Positions 22,726-32,879 of a stretch of 64,000 bases of DNA are shown here, piece after piece. Origin of the DNA: Talinum fruticosum (lineage: Eukaryota; Streptophyta; Magnoliopsida; Caryophyllales; Talinaceae); NCBI GenBank assembly GCA_021018815.1, contig JAITYX010000010.1, positions 4,836,001-4,900,000 of the forward strand, written 5' to 3'. The notes below the pieces were generated by a model. It ran no database searches, was not told the DNA's origin, and was given only the letters and a program-made list of their open reading frames with translations. The position numbers and the translations under genes are program-made. The stretch's first letter is position 1. Each line of letters opens with the position of its first letter.

Positions 22726-23144
22726 GTTCATTTTATTTTTTTTTGTCTAACATCAATTGTACTCATTTGCTATTTTCTTCCCTCCTTTTTAATGAAATGC
22801 TAGGGGAGAGAATATAGAAAACTTGATGTTGTGTTTAGGGGAGCTCGCCCTCTTTTGAGCAATGAATGAATTTTTATTTTATTCGAACGGACTTGTTTCG
22901 AGTTATGTGTTTCGAGCTATATGTTTCTATCTACTTTTCTCGCTCCGATACAATCTGTTCATTTCTTTGCTTTGATTTATTATCCGCATAAGCTGTTATG
23001 AGTAATGATATGATCCGAAATCCATTTTATAAGTGTAGAATGCCTCTCATCCATCACTCTTTGCTCGATACGTTCGATCATTGAAAATGAATACTCATGT
23101 TTCGCACTAACAAGTTTCTATCTTAAGTGTAGAATGCCTTTAAT
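22726..23144 (+). other. 3' untranslated region of SIRE-B
   Basis: AT-rich DNA between the env-like region and the polypurine tract, with no ORF of note. It includes a taatgaaatgctagggga block that recurs at 34691-34712 in SIRE-C and marks where that copy ends. Confidence 0.6.
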
Positions 23145-23157
23145 AAAAAGGGGAGAT
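23145..23157 (+). promoter_or_regulatory. Polypurine tract of SIRE-B
   Basis: AAAAAGGGGAGAT directly precedes the 3' LTR start. The identical 13-mer is found on the minus strand at 43874-43886 in SIRE-D. It primes plus-strand DNA synthesis. Confidence 0.9.
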
Positions 23158-24581
23158 TGAAGACTCGGGTTTTAACTCTAAGTCATTCCGAGTATTACAT
23201 GAAGACTCGGTATAAATCTTACCTCTCTTAAGTTTTGATTTCAAGTCATTCTAAGCACCAAGTGAAACTCTTGTCTAAATTTTCATTCCGTTACGATCGA
23301 CTCGGAAAGTGCCTTATTGTATATCTCCTACACTCGTTGTTTCGAGTCAATTAGACATCACTCAGAACTATTGCATGCTCAAATAATTTCTCTATCACTC
23401 TTATTCCGAGCACCGACTGTCTATTTCAATGCAAAGAGAATTACAGTGCTAATTCTTTATTCTAAGTCTGTTTATTTCGTTAAGAATTATGTGACCTGAT
23501 CAAGTTATTCTACTCTAATATTTTGCTTTCTCTACTTGATCATCCTTAGGATTGACTCGAGATGGAATTTCAGTATATTGTATATTAGACTTAGAAAATT
23601 CAACTCTTTTGGGCCAATGATAATTAAGCATTAAATTATTCTAATTTAATTATTATCTATGCCTAATCTTCGACCAAAGTATTTTATACTTTGAGAACCA
23701 ATGTGGTTTGCTTTTGTAAGTTATTCAAATGAGGCTAACTTATTTTTTAAATACAAAAGTAATTGGCTTCTAGCCGTTAATCACCAACAGACAAGTTTTA
23801 GCCGCTTCTTGACATGGCTCGGACACTCGTGTCATGTTTGTTTCCAAAATGGAAAACTCCAACTCTAGACTTAACAATTGTTTCCACCACAACTTTAAGT
23901 CATCACCAAGTGATTAGACCATCTTTTGGACCCAAGAGCCGTTGCACAATGTTCATATCCCAACGGATCTTTTCGAAATGACTCAAAAGAGCCGTTATAA
24001 CGGCTAGTGAAGGCTTCGTCCGGAACCAAGAATCAATAGTCACTCTGCTCGGTTGAATATAAATAGAAGCCACCTCACAACACTAGAAGATTATTGAACA
24101 CATTGCTTAAACTGAATTTATTGTAGAACTAATTATTGTTCTCATTCTTACTCAATCTTCTATTTACAACTCCCAGTTTGTATTTAATATTTTTGAGTTG
24201 TAAAGAAAGCCATGTAATTAGTTACATTCTTCTTACTTTCTAAGTGAGGTCCCTTGGCTGAGCTATAAGGCTTAACTTAGCTCGGTTGTCCCCGATTGTA
24301 AATGTTACCTCAATCAAGAAGTACTAGATCAAATAAGGGAACCTCTGAGTCTAGGAAAACATTGTAAGGAATTGCTTAAGGGAGCAATTCTTGGATTAGC
24401 ACTTTTCGTGGTTTTCCGCCCCAATAGGGTTTCCATGTAAATCGTGTTATCACTTTTTGAGTCCAATCTGGACTCGGTATTTGTTGTGGAGCTGAATTAT
24501 TGATAAAGTTGTTTAATTTTCTTCATCACCCTATTCACCCCACCCTCTAGAGTGACTTAGACTCTACACGAGCAAACCTTC
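23158..24581 (+). repeat. 3' LTR of SIRE-B
   Basis: 1.42 kb, starting TGAAGACTCGGG and ending gagcaaaccttc (the last A of CTTCA is changed or lost). TATA box TATAAATA at 24058-24065. It keeps the uninterrupted sequence (around 23893-23905) that in the 5' LTR is split by hAT-1. Confidence 0.92.
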
Positions 24582-24719
24582 GGTTTAGACTAATATTGTC
24601 CGTGGTTTTCTCGCCCGGGAGGGTATCCATATAAATTTTTTGCTCTAATTTTTCTAAGTTCATTCTAGACTCGGAACATTGATTCTAAGGTGACTTAGAC
24701 TCTCAAAGAGCAAACTTCA
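24582..24719 (+). repeat. 5' LTR of SIRE-C, right segment
   Basis: Resumes the SIRE-C LTR after SIRE-B: ggtttagactaatattg aligns with the SIRE-A LTR just after the site where the left segment stops. It runs to caaacttca at 24719, immediately before a degenerate PBS. Confidence 0.85.
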
Positions 24720-24720
24720 A

Positions 24721-24732
24721 TTAGTATAATAG
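24721..24732 (+). promoter_or_regulatory. Degenerate primer binding site (SIRE-C)
   Basis: TTAGTATAATAG occupies the PBS position. It differs from the Met-tRNA PBS at several bases, in line with the age of this copy. Confidence 0.65.
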
Positions 24733-24777
24733 CCTAGCCTTTCAAAAGGATCTAATAATCCAAGGTCTAAAGATCAT

Positions 24778-25900
24778 ATGGCTCTTAACTATAGAGAGTT
24801 TGATAAAGGAAGATCTTTCACCCCCAAAGTTCAAAAGGTCAAACTTTGTGCACTCGAAAAAATGATGGAGCATTTCATCCAAGACTAAGATGAAGACGTC
24901 TAAGAAATCATATGTATCGGTAACTATGTTCCCACCTAGATGGATAGCACTCGATTAGTAGCCAAAGTGAAGTTAGAATTCACTCTTAAAAGAAAATGAG
25001 AGGCACACAAAGAATTTCAAGGCCGTGAACATTTTGATGTGTGCCACCGATGCAGCGAGTACAATAGAGTATCCGCTCGTGATACTCCCAAAGAAGTTTG
25101 GGACACCCTTGATAGAAAGAATTTGAAGGCCATGAACATTTTGATGTGTGCCATTGATGCAGCAGTACGCAGCAAGTATAATAGAGTATCTGCATGTGAT
25201 ACTCAAAAGAAGTTTGGGACACCCTTGTCACCACTTATGAGGGTACACGCTAAGTGAGGCAGGCAATGATAATTCAGTACCTCCATAAATATGAGATGTT
25301 CAAGATGGAGGCTGATGAGAACATAACTTAGACATACGTTCGCTTCACTAAGATTGTCAATAAGCTCAAGTCCCTTGGAAGGAAGGTGTCACACGAGGAG
25401 ATTGTCATAAAGATTTTTAAGGACTCTACCCAAGAAGAAATAGGGTCCAAAGGTGACAACTATTGAAGAAGCTTAGGACCTCAATCAATTGAAACCAAAT
25501 GAGCTCATCGAGAAACTACTCACCCATGAGTTACATCTAGAGGAAGAAGAATCTAAGGCAAGCACCAATCGAAACATTGCTCTCAAAGCCTCGGAGGAAT
25601 TTGGTCCAAGTTTGAGCTCCTCGGATTCTGAAGAAAACCCCATGGCACTACTGGCCCAAGGATTCAAAAAGATGATAAAATACAAAAAGTGGCGGAAGAA
25701 GCCTAAGTGGGAATTCCTTAAGAAGGAAAGAAAATGTGAATTCTCATCTCCTTTAAATTTGACTTTCAATAAAAACTCGTCTGTTTTAAATATGGAAGCA
25801 AGGAGCACATTGTCAAGGATTATCTAAAGAGAAGAAAGGACAGAAAGAAGAAAAGGCCAATGGTAGCCACATGGATCGATAATGAGTCGAAGAAGATGAT
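24778..25900 (+). pseudogene. Copia Gag with internal duplication (SIRE-C)
   Basis: Starts ATG 24778 (MALNYREFDKG, matching MARNNGEFDEG of SIRE-A). It then follows the family order: a KMMEHF block (24860), NILMCAI blocks, KPNELIEKLLTHELHLEEEE (25487-25550), LAQGFKKMIKYKKWRKKP (25650-25710) and a wrecked zinc knuckle near 25780-25820. It contains a 107-bp direct duplication (separate entry), a stop near 24885 and many frameshifts. Confidence 0.85.
25011..25227 (+). repeat. 107-bp tandem duplication inside SIRE-C gag
   Basis: Unit 1 (25011-25117) and unit 2 (25118-25227) both run from agaattt-aaggcc through aacattttgatgtgtgcca to gaagtttgggacaccc. The second unit has a small extra segment (gcagtacgcagcaag region). 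The other SIRE copies have a single unit. Confidence 0.88.
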
Positions 25901-25949
25901 GACACAAATAATGAATGTAAGTGTCTCAAAACTCGACGGACTTAGAAAC

Positions 25950-26890
25950 TGGATCCGAGTTAGAAAGTGAAGCACCAAACATTTTTACTTTGGGGGAAAA
26001 GTCCAATTCTAATTCTTCCGCATTTAAAGAGAAATTAAAGTCTCTTAATTCTAAGAACAAATCTTTGTAAAATGATTTAGAAAAACCGAGACATAGTACT
26101 AGAGACTAGTTCTCAAGACAATGAGATCGAGTCAGTGTACCTCATAACACGGAATGAGCAACATAAATAGAATCTTACCGAGTCTCAGGAGCTGGTTTTG
26201 AAACTTACTCAAGGTTAGAAAAAAACCTTGACTTCTTGGTTCTCGGTGTGTCTCTTTTAGAGAAGAAGATCTTGGCTATAATTCGAGTAAGAAGATAATT
26301 CTTACAAAAGTCTTTTCAAAGCTGATTCAGTAACAATCAAGTTCGGAAAGGATGAACATGGTCCTATTCACTCAAAGAAGAGGGACTGATCCTATATCGA
26401 CTTTGAAGAAAAACTGTTCTAAACCTATTTACGAAAAGAAAGGATTTCAAACGAAGGAGATACGGACTCCACTTCCTAAGAAGAAGACTCATAATCAAGC
26501 CCAAAATTATTCAAATCTGGGTTCCCAAAAGTGCTCTTCCTCAAAGAATGGCCATATTAAAAACGAGTTACTAGGTTTGTAAGAGGAAGTGAGAAGGGTT
26601 AGTTTGTTTCCGTCTTGCAGGCAACTCAGAAAAGGAGAGATGAATGGTACTTAGACAATGGTTGTTCTCGTCACATGTCTTGAGACTCAAGACTTTTCTC
26701 AAAACTAGAACATATGAAAGGAGGAAAGGTCACATTTGGAGATAACAACAAAGGCAAGATCTTAGGTATTGGTAAAGTTGGTATTGGTGACAACTCGGTG
26801 AGTCCAGTCTATCTTGTCAAGGGACTCAAATATAATCTTCGGAGTATCTCTCAACCTGTGTGACAAAGGTCAAGAGGTAAGATTTACTCG
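25950..26890 (+). pseudogene. Gag extension and protease region (SIRE-C)
   Basis: The coiled-coil-like linker is fragmentary (25975-26230). A basic stretch (26352-26582) ends in an NLGSQKCSS-like region comparable to the WVPK lead-in of other copies. The protease site is YLDNGCSRHMS (26648-26680): D-N-G at 26654-26662 instead of D-S-G, followed by a stop. Inactive. Confidence 0.78.
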
Positions 26891-26999
26891 GACCAATTGC
26901 TTATGTCTAATACAGCCATAAATGCGAGAAATCTCTCCGGTCCGAGGTCGAGTAACACCTACACCATTCCTCGTTCTAATTCTACTCAAAATCTGTCAT

Positions 27000-28450
27000 G
27001 TTTAAAAGCTTCACTTAATGATGATTCATGGACATGGCATCATAGAGTAGGTCATATTAGCATGCATACTATTAAGAAACATCCATCTTAAGGGTTAGTC
27101 GGAGGACTACCTAACTGCACTTTTAACAAAGATAAGATTTGTGATGCTTGTATGAAAGGAAAACAAGTCGGATCATTATTTCAGCCACTCAAAATTGTTT
27201 TAACATCAAAAGTACTAGGGTGTTGTTTGGCCTGGTTTATAAAAAGTGTTTTTATTTATGAAAAACAGTTTTTCTAAAAGTGTTTTTTGAAGAAGTTATG
27301 AAATGTTTGACCTAATTTATATGAAAATATTTTTGAATAATAAGTTGTTTGGCCTAGTTTTGTCTACAATATTTATTATAGTATAATTTGATTTTTTTAC
27401 ATAATAATTATTATTTAATATTTATTTTTTGTATAAGATAATATTTATTTATTTGTTAGAGTAAGAGATAAAGATAAAACAAAATAAAAGAGAGAGAGGA
27501 GAGAGCGAGAGAGGAAAAGAATAGGCAAATAACGTGAAAAAAGAGAGGGGGATTCTTGGTGGTTGTTAAGCGGTTTCTCCATAAATTAGAAATAGAAATA
27601 GCTATTTGTCTGTTTCGTTTTTGAGGAGTGTTTTTTCCAAAATCACTTTTAAAAACAGTTTTAATTTTTTAAAAGTTAGTGTTTGGCTTAGTTTTAGTTT
27701 TTAAAATCCAAAAAAGTTTTAAAATCTAGGCCAAACACCCACTAGATTTGTGTGGTGAAATCCATATTAAAAGCTTAGGAGGTAAATCATATGTACTAGT
27801 CATTGTTAATGATTACTCATGATTTACCCGAGTTTATTTTCTAAAGAACAAGAATGAAACCTTAAAAGAGTTCACTAAGATCTGCAGGAAAGTTCAAGTG
27901 GACTCTCAAACTCAAATCGGAAGAATATGAAATGACCACGGAAGGGAGTTCGATTACTTAGAGATTGCGAGACTTCTTTGACAAGAACGACATCTTCCAC
28001 ATCTTCTCAGCACCAAGAACTCCTCAACAAAATGGAGTAGTGAAGAGAAAGAACATAACTCTTGAAGAAATATAAAGGACTATAAGGATTGAAAATGATC
28101 TTCCCTACTATTTCTAGGTTGAGGCAATGAACACAACAAACTACACACTCAATAGATGCCTTATTCAATCCATCTTGAAGAAAACACCCTACAAGCTTAA
28201 CAAGGGAAATAAACCTAACATTTCTTAATTCAAACCTTTCGGGTGTAAATTGTTTGTGTATAACAATGGTAAGGATCATTTGACCAAGTTTGATGCAAGG
28301 TCAAATGAAGGTATATTTCTTGGTTATTCTTCACATATAAAAGCTTATCACATTTTCAATAAAAGAACTAACAAAGTACAAGACAAGTATCCACGTTATC
28401 ATTAATGAAGATGATAATGGAAGGATAAGTGAGTCTACTTTCTCATGATT
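27000..28450 (+). pseudogene. Copia integrase, split by a MITE (SIRE-C)
   Basis: The pre-integrase part (27000-27190) shows DDSWTWHHRVGHISMHTIKK and KDKICDACMKGKQVGS with the zinc His/Cys pattern. The MITE interrupts just before the first catalytic Asp, and the core resumes at 27745 with LCGEI and a VDD-to-VND change near 27805. Second-Asp and Glu regions follow (27930-28050, QQNGVVKRKN-like). The C-terminal part runs to about 28440. Many stops. Confidence 0.82.
27218..27740. mobile_element. MITE (Tourist/PIF-Harbinger-like) in SIRE-C integrase
   Basis: A 523-bp AT-rich insertion with terminal inverted repeats GGGTGTTGTTTGGCCT (left) and GGGTGTTTGGCCT (right, inverted). It is flanked by ACTA on both sides (27214-27217 and 27741-27744). 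Subterminal repeats of aaaagtgttttt type also occur in inverted form. There is no coding capacity. GGG-TGTTTGG ends fit the Tourist type. The duplication can be read as the 3-bp CTA or the 4-bp ACTA, so the superfamily is likely but not certain. Confidence 0.8.
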
Positions 28451-28799
28451 GAAACTCAACCAAAATGATGATAACTTAGCGGAAGCTGAGTTCAGAATCA
28501 TTAATTACAAGAAAATTGAGTCAACTCAAAAACCAACTTCAGACTACTAGAGCACAAGGACAAAAAGAGATACAACCAATTGAACCTGATTATGAACTAA
28601 GCATTCAACCATCAAATCTGGTAAACTAGAGAATAGGTTAAGCTTTCAAATATGCTTCAAGTCATCCACCTGAGAACATCATCTTAGACATCAACTCTAG
28701 GGTAAGAAATCATTCTTCATTTCGTAATTTATGTGCAATCTCTGCATTTATTTCATTAATTGAACATAAAAAATTGTTAGAAGTCCTACTTGAACCTGA

Positions 28800-29625
28800 A
28801 TGGGTAGAGGCCATGCAAGAAGAACTTTCACAATTTGAAAGAAACCAAGTTTAGACCTTGACCAAACGACCTTTTGACCACCCAGTTATAGGAACCAAAT
28901 GGGTATTTAAGAACAAACTGGAAGGTTTGATAGTCGAAATAAGGCTAGACTTGTTGCTCAAGGATACAATTAAGAAGAAGGAATTGATTGTGGGCAAACC
29001 TTTGCACCTGTTGCTAGGATTACGACAATCGGAATTCTCTTAGCACTTGTATCCAAGCATGAACATTAGATTATATCAAATGGATGTTAACCGTATACTT
29101 CTTAATGGTTTCATTCAAGAAGAAGTATATGTTGAGCAACCCCTGGATTTGAAAAATCTCAATTTCCCCAATCATGTTTTCAAATTTCAAAAAGATTTGT
29201 ATGGTTTGAAACAAGCTCCAATAGCTTGGTATGAAAGATTAAGTAGCTTTTTGGTTTAAAATGGTTTCAAAAGAGGTCTTATTGACAAAACTCTTTTTAC
29301 AAAAACCAAGGGGAATGATTTTCTCATTATTGAGATCTATGTGGATGGCATAATTTTTAGAGCTACTAATAAAATTTTATGTCAAGAGTTTCTTGAGGTG
29401 ATGAGACGAGGAATTTTAAATGAGTATGATGGGAGAACTCAACTACTTTCTTGGATTGCAAATCAAGCAACAAATGGATGAAATCTTTGTTTATCAGTCC
29501 AAATACACAAAGAAGTTACTCAAGAAGTACAAGCTACATGATTTCAAACATGCAGACAACTCCAATGGGGAGTAGTACTAAGCTAGACTCAAATGAGAAA
29601 GGTAAAGTAGTAGATCGAAACTCTA
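28800..29625 (+). pseudogene. Copia reverse transcriptase (SIRE-C)
   Basis: Blocks in order: EWVEAMQEELSQFERNQV (28798-28850), GTKWVFKNKLEG (28890-28925), VGKPLHLLL (28990), QEEVYVEQPLDLKN (29115-29155), VFKFQKDLYGLKQAP (29175-29225), then IEIYVDGIIF at 29325-29355. There the catalytic YVDD has become YVDG (29338-29349). The C-terminal KLLKKYKLHDFKHADN region is shifted. Inactive. Confidence 0.88.
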
Positions 29626-29629
29626 CAGA

Positions 29630-32489
29630 GGTATGATTGGATCATTACTTTATCTTACATCTAGTAGACCAGATATCATGTTTAGTCTCTATTTATGTGT
29701 AAGATTTTAAGTTAAACCAAAGGAATCACATCTCACTACGGTGAAGAGAATATTCGAGATATCTTACGAGAATTCGGACACTTGGTCTTTGGTATTCGAA
29801 AGACTTAAGTTTGACCCTCAATGGATACTTAGATGTTGACTATGTTGGATACAAAGTTGATAGGAAGAGCACTTCAGGAGCATGTTAATTTCGAGGTCAA
29901 TCACTCATCTCCTGGCACTCAAAGAAGCAAAATTCGGTTGCTTTATCAACCGTGAGGTTGAGTAAATAGCAGCGAGGAGCTTGATGTGCTCGGATACTAT
30001 GGATCAAGCAACACTTGAAGGATTTGAGACTATCATCACAACCACACCTATCAAGTGTGATAATCAAAGCGCCATAAGCATTACAAAGAATCGAGTTCGA
30101 CATACAAAAATGAAGCACATTGAGGTCGGAGATCACTCGTTAACTTGTCGTTCGGTTACAAATTAAACCACTACTTAGGCTTATAATAAACAACATAGCA
30201 TAGGGAAGTAGGGATCGAATCCACGAGGAAAGATATAATAACATGCAAGCTTTAATCTCATTAAATTTACTACTCTTAAAAACAAAATACAAAATATAAA
30301 TTAAAAAATTCAATAACTAAAAATTATACAAAATTATCTAACAACTAAATAAATAATTTATACATAATAATAAAACTACAATATCCCAGAAATATTTTTA
30401 TATATTTTTAGAATAATTAAAATAAAAAACTAAAGCAGAAAATAAACAAATTCTAAAACAAAAAATTAAATAAGTAAAATTCTGCACTAAATTAATTACG
30501 AAAATAAACACTAAAATTACCTAGACTATTAACACTAATTTTCTAGACCTAACCAGACCCTAAAAATATAAAACTAAAATTTAAAACTGAATTTATGAAT
30601 TTACTTAACTAAAAACCTACAGTAATTAAATTCAAAAATTAAATCTGAAAAATTATCAAATTAATTCCAAAAATTCTAAAATTTAATCACAACAAACTAG
30701 GATTCTATCTAAACCCTAAAAGAAGAGAAAACACAAAAAATAATAAAAGAAACTATTTTTAAACTAATTTCTAACAAACTGACTCAAAAATAATAAAAAC
30801 CGATAGAAAAATAATCTGAAAATTAAAATATATAAATTAAATTAAAATAAAATTACTAAAATTAACCTAAAATACTGATCTTTAGGGGGATAATGAAATT
30901 TATAATAAAAGACTATAAATTTATAAATAAAAATTGACAAACTAAAGAAAATAACTAAAAAGCAAACAAATAATTATCAAAGATATCAAATTTATAAAAA
31001 CACTTAGTATAATCTATCCACAATGCAGATTATTATTTATCATTAACACACAAATTGATCTACCCATGAGCTAAAGTGTAGAAGACAACCAATAACGGAT
31101 CTTCCCCGTTTTTCCTTAATTATTAGTTTACTTAGGCCTAACCCTAATATAAACCCTACTAATATTGATAACCTTAGCACGAGCACTAGAATTTAATCAA
31201 ATTAGAGTATTAAGTATTAGAAAAATATCATCTAACACCTAATAACCAATCTACTAGCAAATTGATTTAAGAAGGATGTATGATAATTTCCTAATTAAAA
31301 AAGATGGGTATGAGCTATCCATGATTAACTAGGGTGATACTTATGTTTAAAAGATCAAGCGATTACGTATTTAAACCTTTTAAACTATCATATGAATTTA
31401 TATAAAACTAATTAGTGTGCACTCTAATTAATTAGACATAAAATCATAAACAATAAAATCAAATTATCATATAATCATGGATCGAATCAATAAGATAATA
31501 AAGATCGAAAAGATCAAAACTTTGTTTCAAAATAAATAATTTAACATGGTTTCAAGTAGATTACACTAACTATAAAAAAACTACTAAAACATAATGTAAT
31601 TTAAAACACTTAAACTAAATAAAAAGAGCATCTTTAATTTTAATCAAACAATAAAAATTCAATTTTTACCAGTAAAAAAATTACAATATTAAATAATACT
31701 ACCAATATAAATTTCTTCGGCCACGGAACGATGGCGTTGATGATGATTAGCGATGATTAGGGCCTGGCTTGAATTACGTTGATGATGATGAAGATTAAGG
31801 TTGGCTTGAGGTGGTAAAAGGGATTATGATGATGGTGGAGTAAGCAGGAGGTGGCAAGGGGGAAAGAAAGTGGAAATTGATTGAGATTAGTGTGAGGTGG
31901 ATGGGCAGCGAAGGATGTTGTGGGCGGCTGGTGATAGCAAGCGGCAGCGAGGATAGCTATCGAAGGCGGCGTGTGTGGGCAGCGGCCAGCCAAGAGGGGG
32001 CAGCCAAGAGATGTTGATGATAAGTGATACATATGTGGTAAAGCAAGGAAGCGAAGGAGTTTAGGTTATTCCTCTTTCTTCTTTTCCAAGTTTACTTTTC
32101 TCTTCAAATGAAGATTTTATAAAATAAAATATTATAAAATAAATATTTTATGACATATTATTTTTATGGACCGACTTTATATCTTTTCTTGAATGTTTGT
32201 CGGTAGCTAAAAATCCGCTTTTAACATCTTTTCTTTTCTTCCCCACTTTATTCGATTATTACCTATAAATGGACAAAATAGGATAAATTAGATAAAATAA
32301 TCTATATAATATAAACTAAATAACTACTAAAAATACGTATAAAATACAACTTAACAATCACTTTCTAAGAGACCATTCTGAAAAAGGTGATATATTCCTA
32401 CTAAATTCTTATTAGTAATCTTCACTAAACCAATAAGTGAAGAACAATTCTATTTTATTAGGAATAAACTTGATATGCGAAATGCGTGA
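29630..32489 (+). pseudogene. Copia RNase H, split by the AT-rich insertion (SIRE-C)
   Basis: MIGSLLYLTSSRPDI-like text (29632-29680), a YVGYKVDRKSTSGAC region (29845-29890), SWHSKKQNSVALS (29910-29945), and CDNQSAISITKNRVRHTKMK (30058-30115) leading to the insertion at 30138. The domain resumes at 32357 with HFLRDHSEKGDI-like text and ends near 32489. This matches 20395-20605 in SIRE-B without a gap. Confidence 0.85.
30138..32356. mobile_element. Unclassified 2.2-kb AT-rich insertion with short terminal inverted repeats
   Basis: Inserted in RNase H of SIRE-C and flanked by ATCACT on both sides (30132-30137 and 32357-32362). The uninterrupted site in SIRE-B reads ATCATT. Ends are CGTTAACTTGT (left) and TGTTAAGTTGT (right, inverted), 9 of 11 matching. 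The interior is very AT-rich (30240-31700). A GC-richer stretch (31730-32030) gives only a low-complexity Pro/His-rich minus-strand frame that I do not take as a gene. A 6-bp duplication with TGTTAA-type ends does not match a plant superfamily I can name; an unusual LTR-type or rearranged element is also possible. Confidence 0.65.
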
Positions 32490-32879
32490 TTACTTGAATT
32501 ATTGCATGAAATATTATATGATTTTATTGTTTTATACATGCTTTGTCCGAATAAATAGTGGTTCAGTTGAATTTCATGAGACTTAGCTATAGTTATTAGT
32601 TTATCGGTGTGTTATGCGCAACGGACACCCTACCGAGTCGGACTCGTTAAGAGAAAATAGACAGACAAACTTCCGAGATCATCTTTAATTCAATAGAGAA
32701 TCTTAGAAATATATTCAAAATTTTGTTTTTCTCTCTCGGCACGTGAACGGTCAAGAAACTAGCCGTTGGAAAAGGCAAATTTATGAGGTAACCATTGGAA
32801 AGACACGGGAATGCCAAACAGTTCAACTAGTCGTTACTCTATAAACTAGGTCGGTTGAGGTTTCGATTCGATGAGAGCC

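Larger units (their letters stand above)
11776..24581 (+). mobile_element. SIRE-B: Sirevirus-type copy with both LTRs, inserted in SIRE-C LTR
   Basis: Plus-strand element with 5' LTR (11776-15554, containing hAT-1), PBS, gag, protease, integrase, RT, RNase H, env-like ORF, polypurine tract and 3' LTR (23158-24581). It sits inside the SIRE-C LTR: flanks are tgtct (11771-11775) and ggttt (24582-24586). These align to TGCTT at the same site in the uninterrupted SIRE-A LTR, so they are a diverged 5-bp target duplication. The LTR pair differs visibly (by eye somewhat over a tenth of positions), so this insertion is not recent. Confidence 0.92.

Noticed and set aside
30209..30232. Box-B-like gatcgaatc motif suggesting a SINE head
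   Set aside because: No good A box at the right spacing, no 3' tail, and the insertion borders lie elsewhere with inverted repeats.
31757..32032. Minus-strand Pro/His-rich 91-residue frame in the AT-rich insertion
   Set aside because: Low-complexity composition, no recognisable domain, and it lies in the only GC-richer patch of a non-coding insertion.
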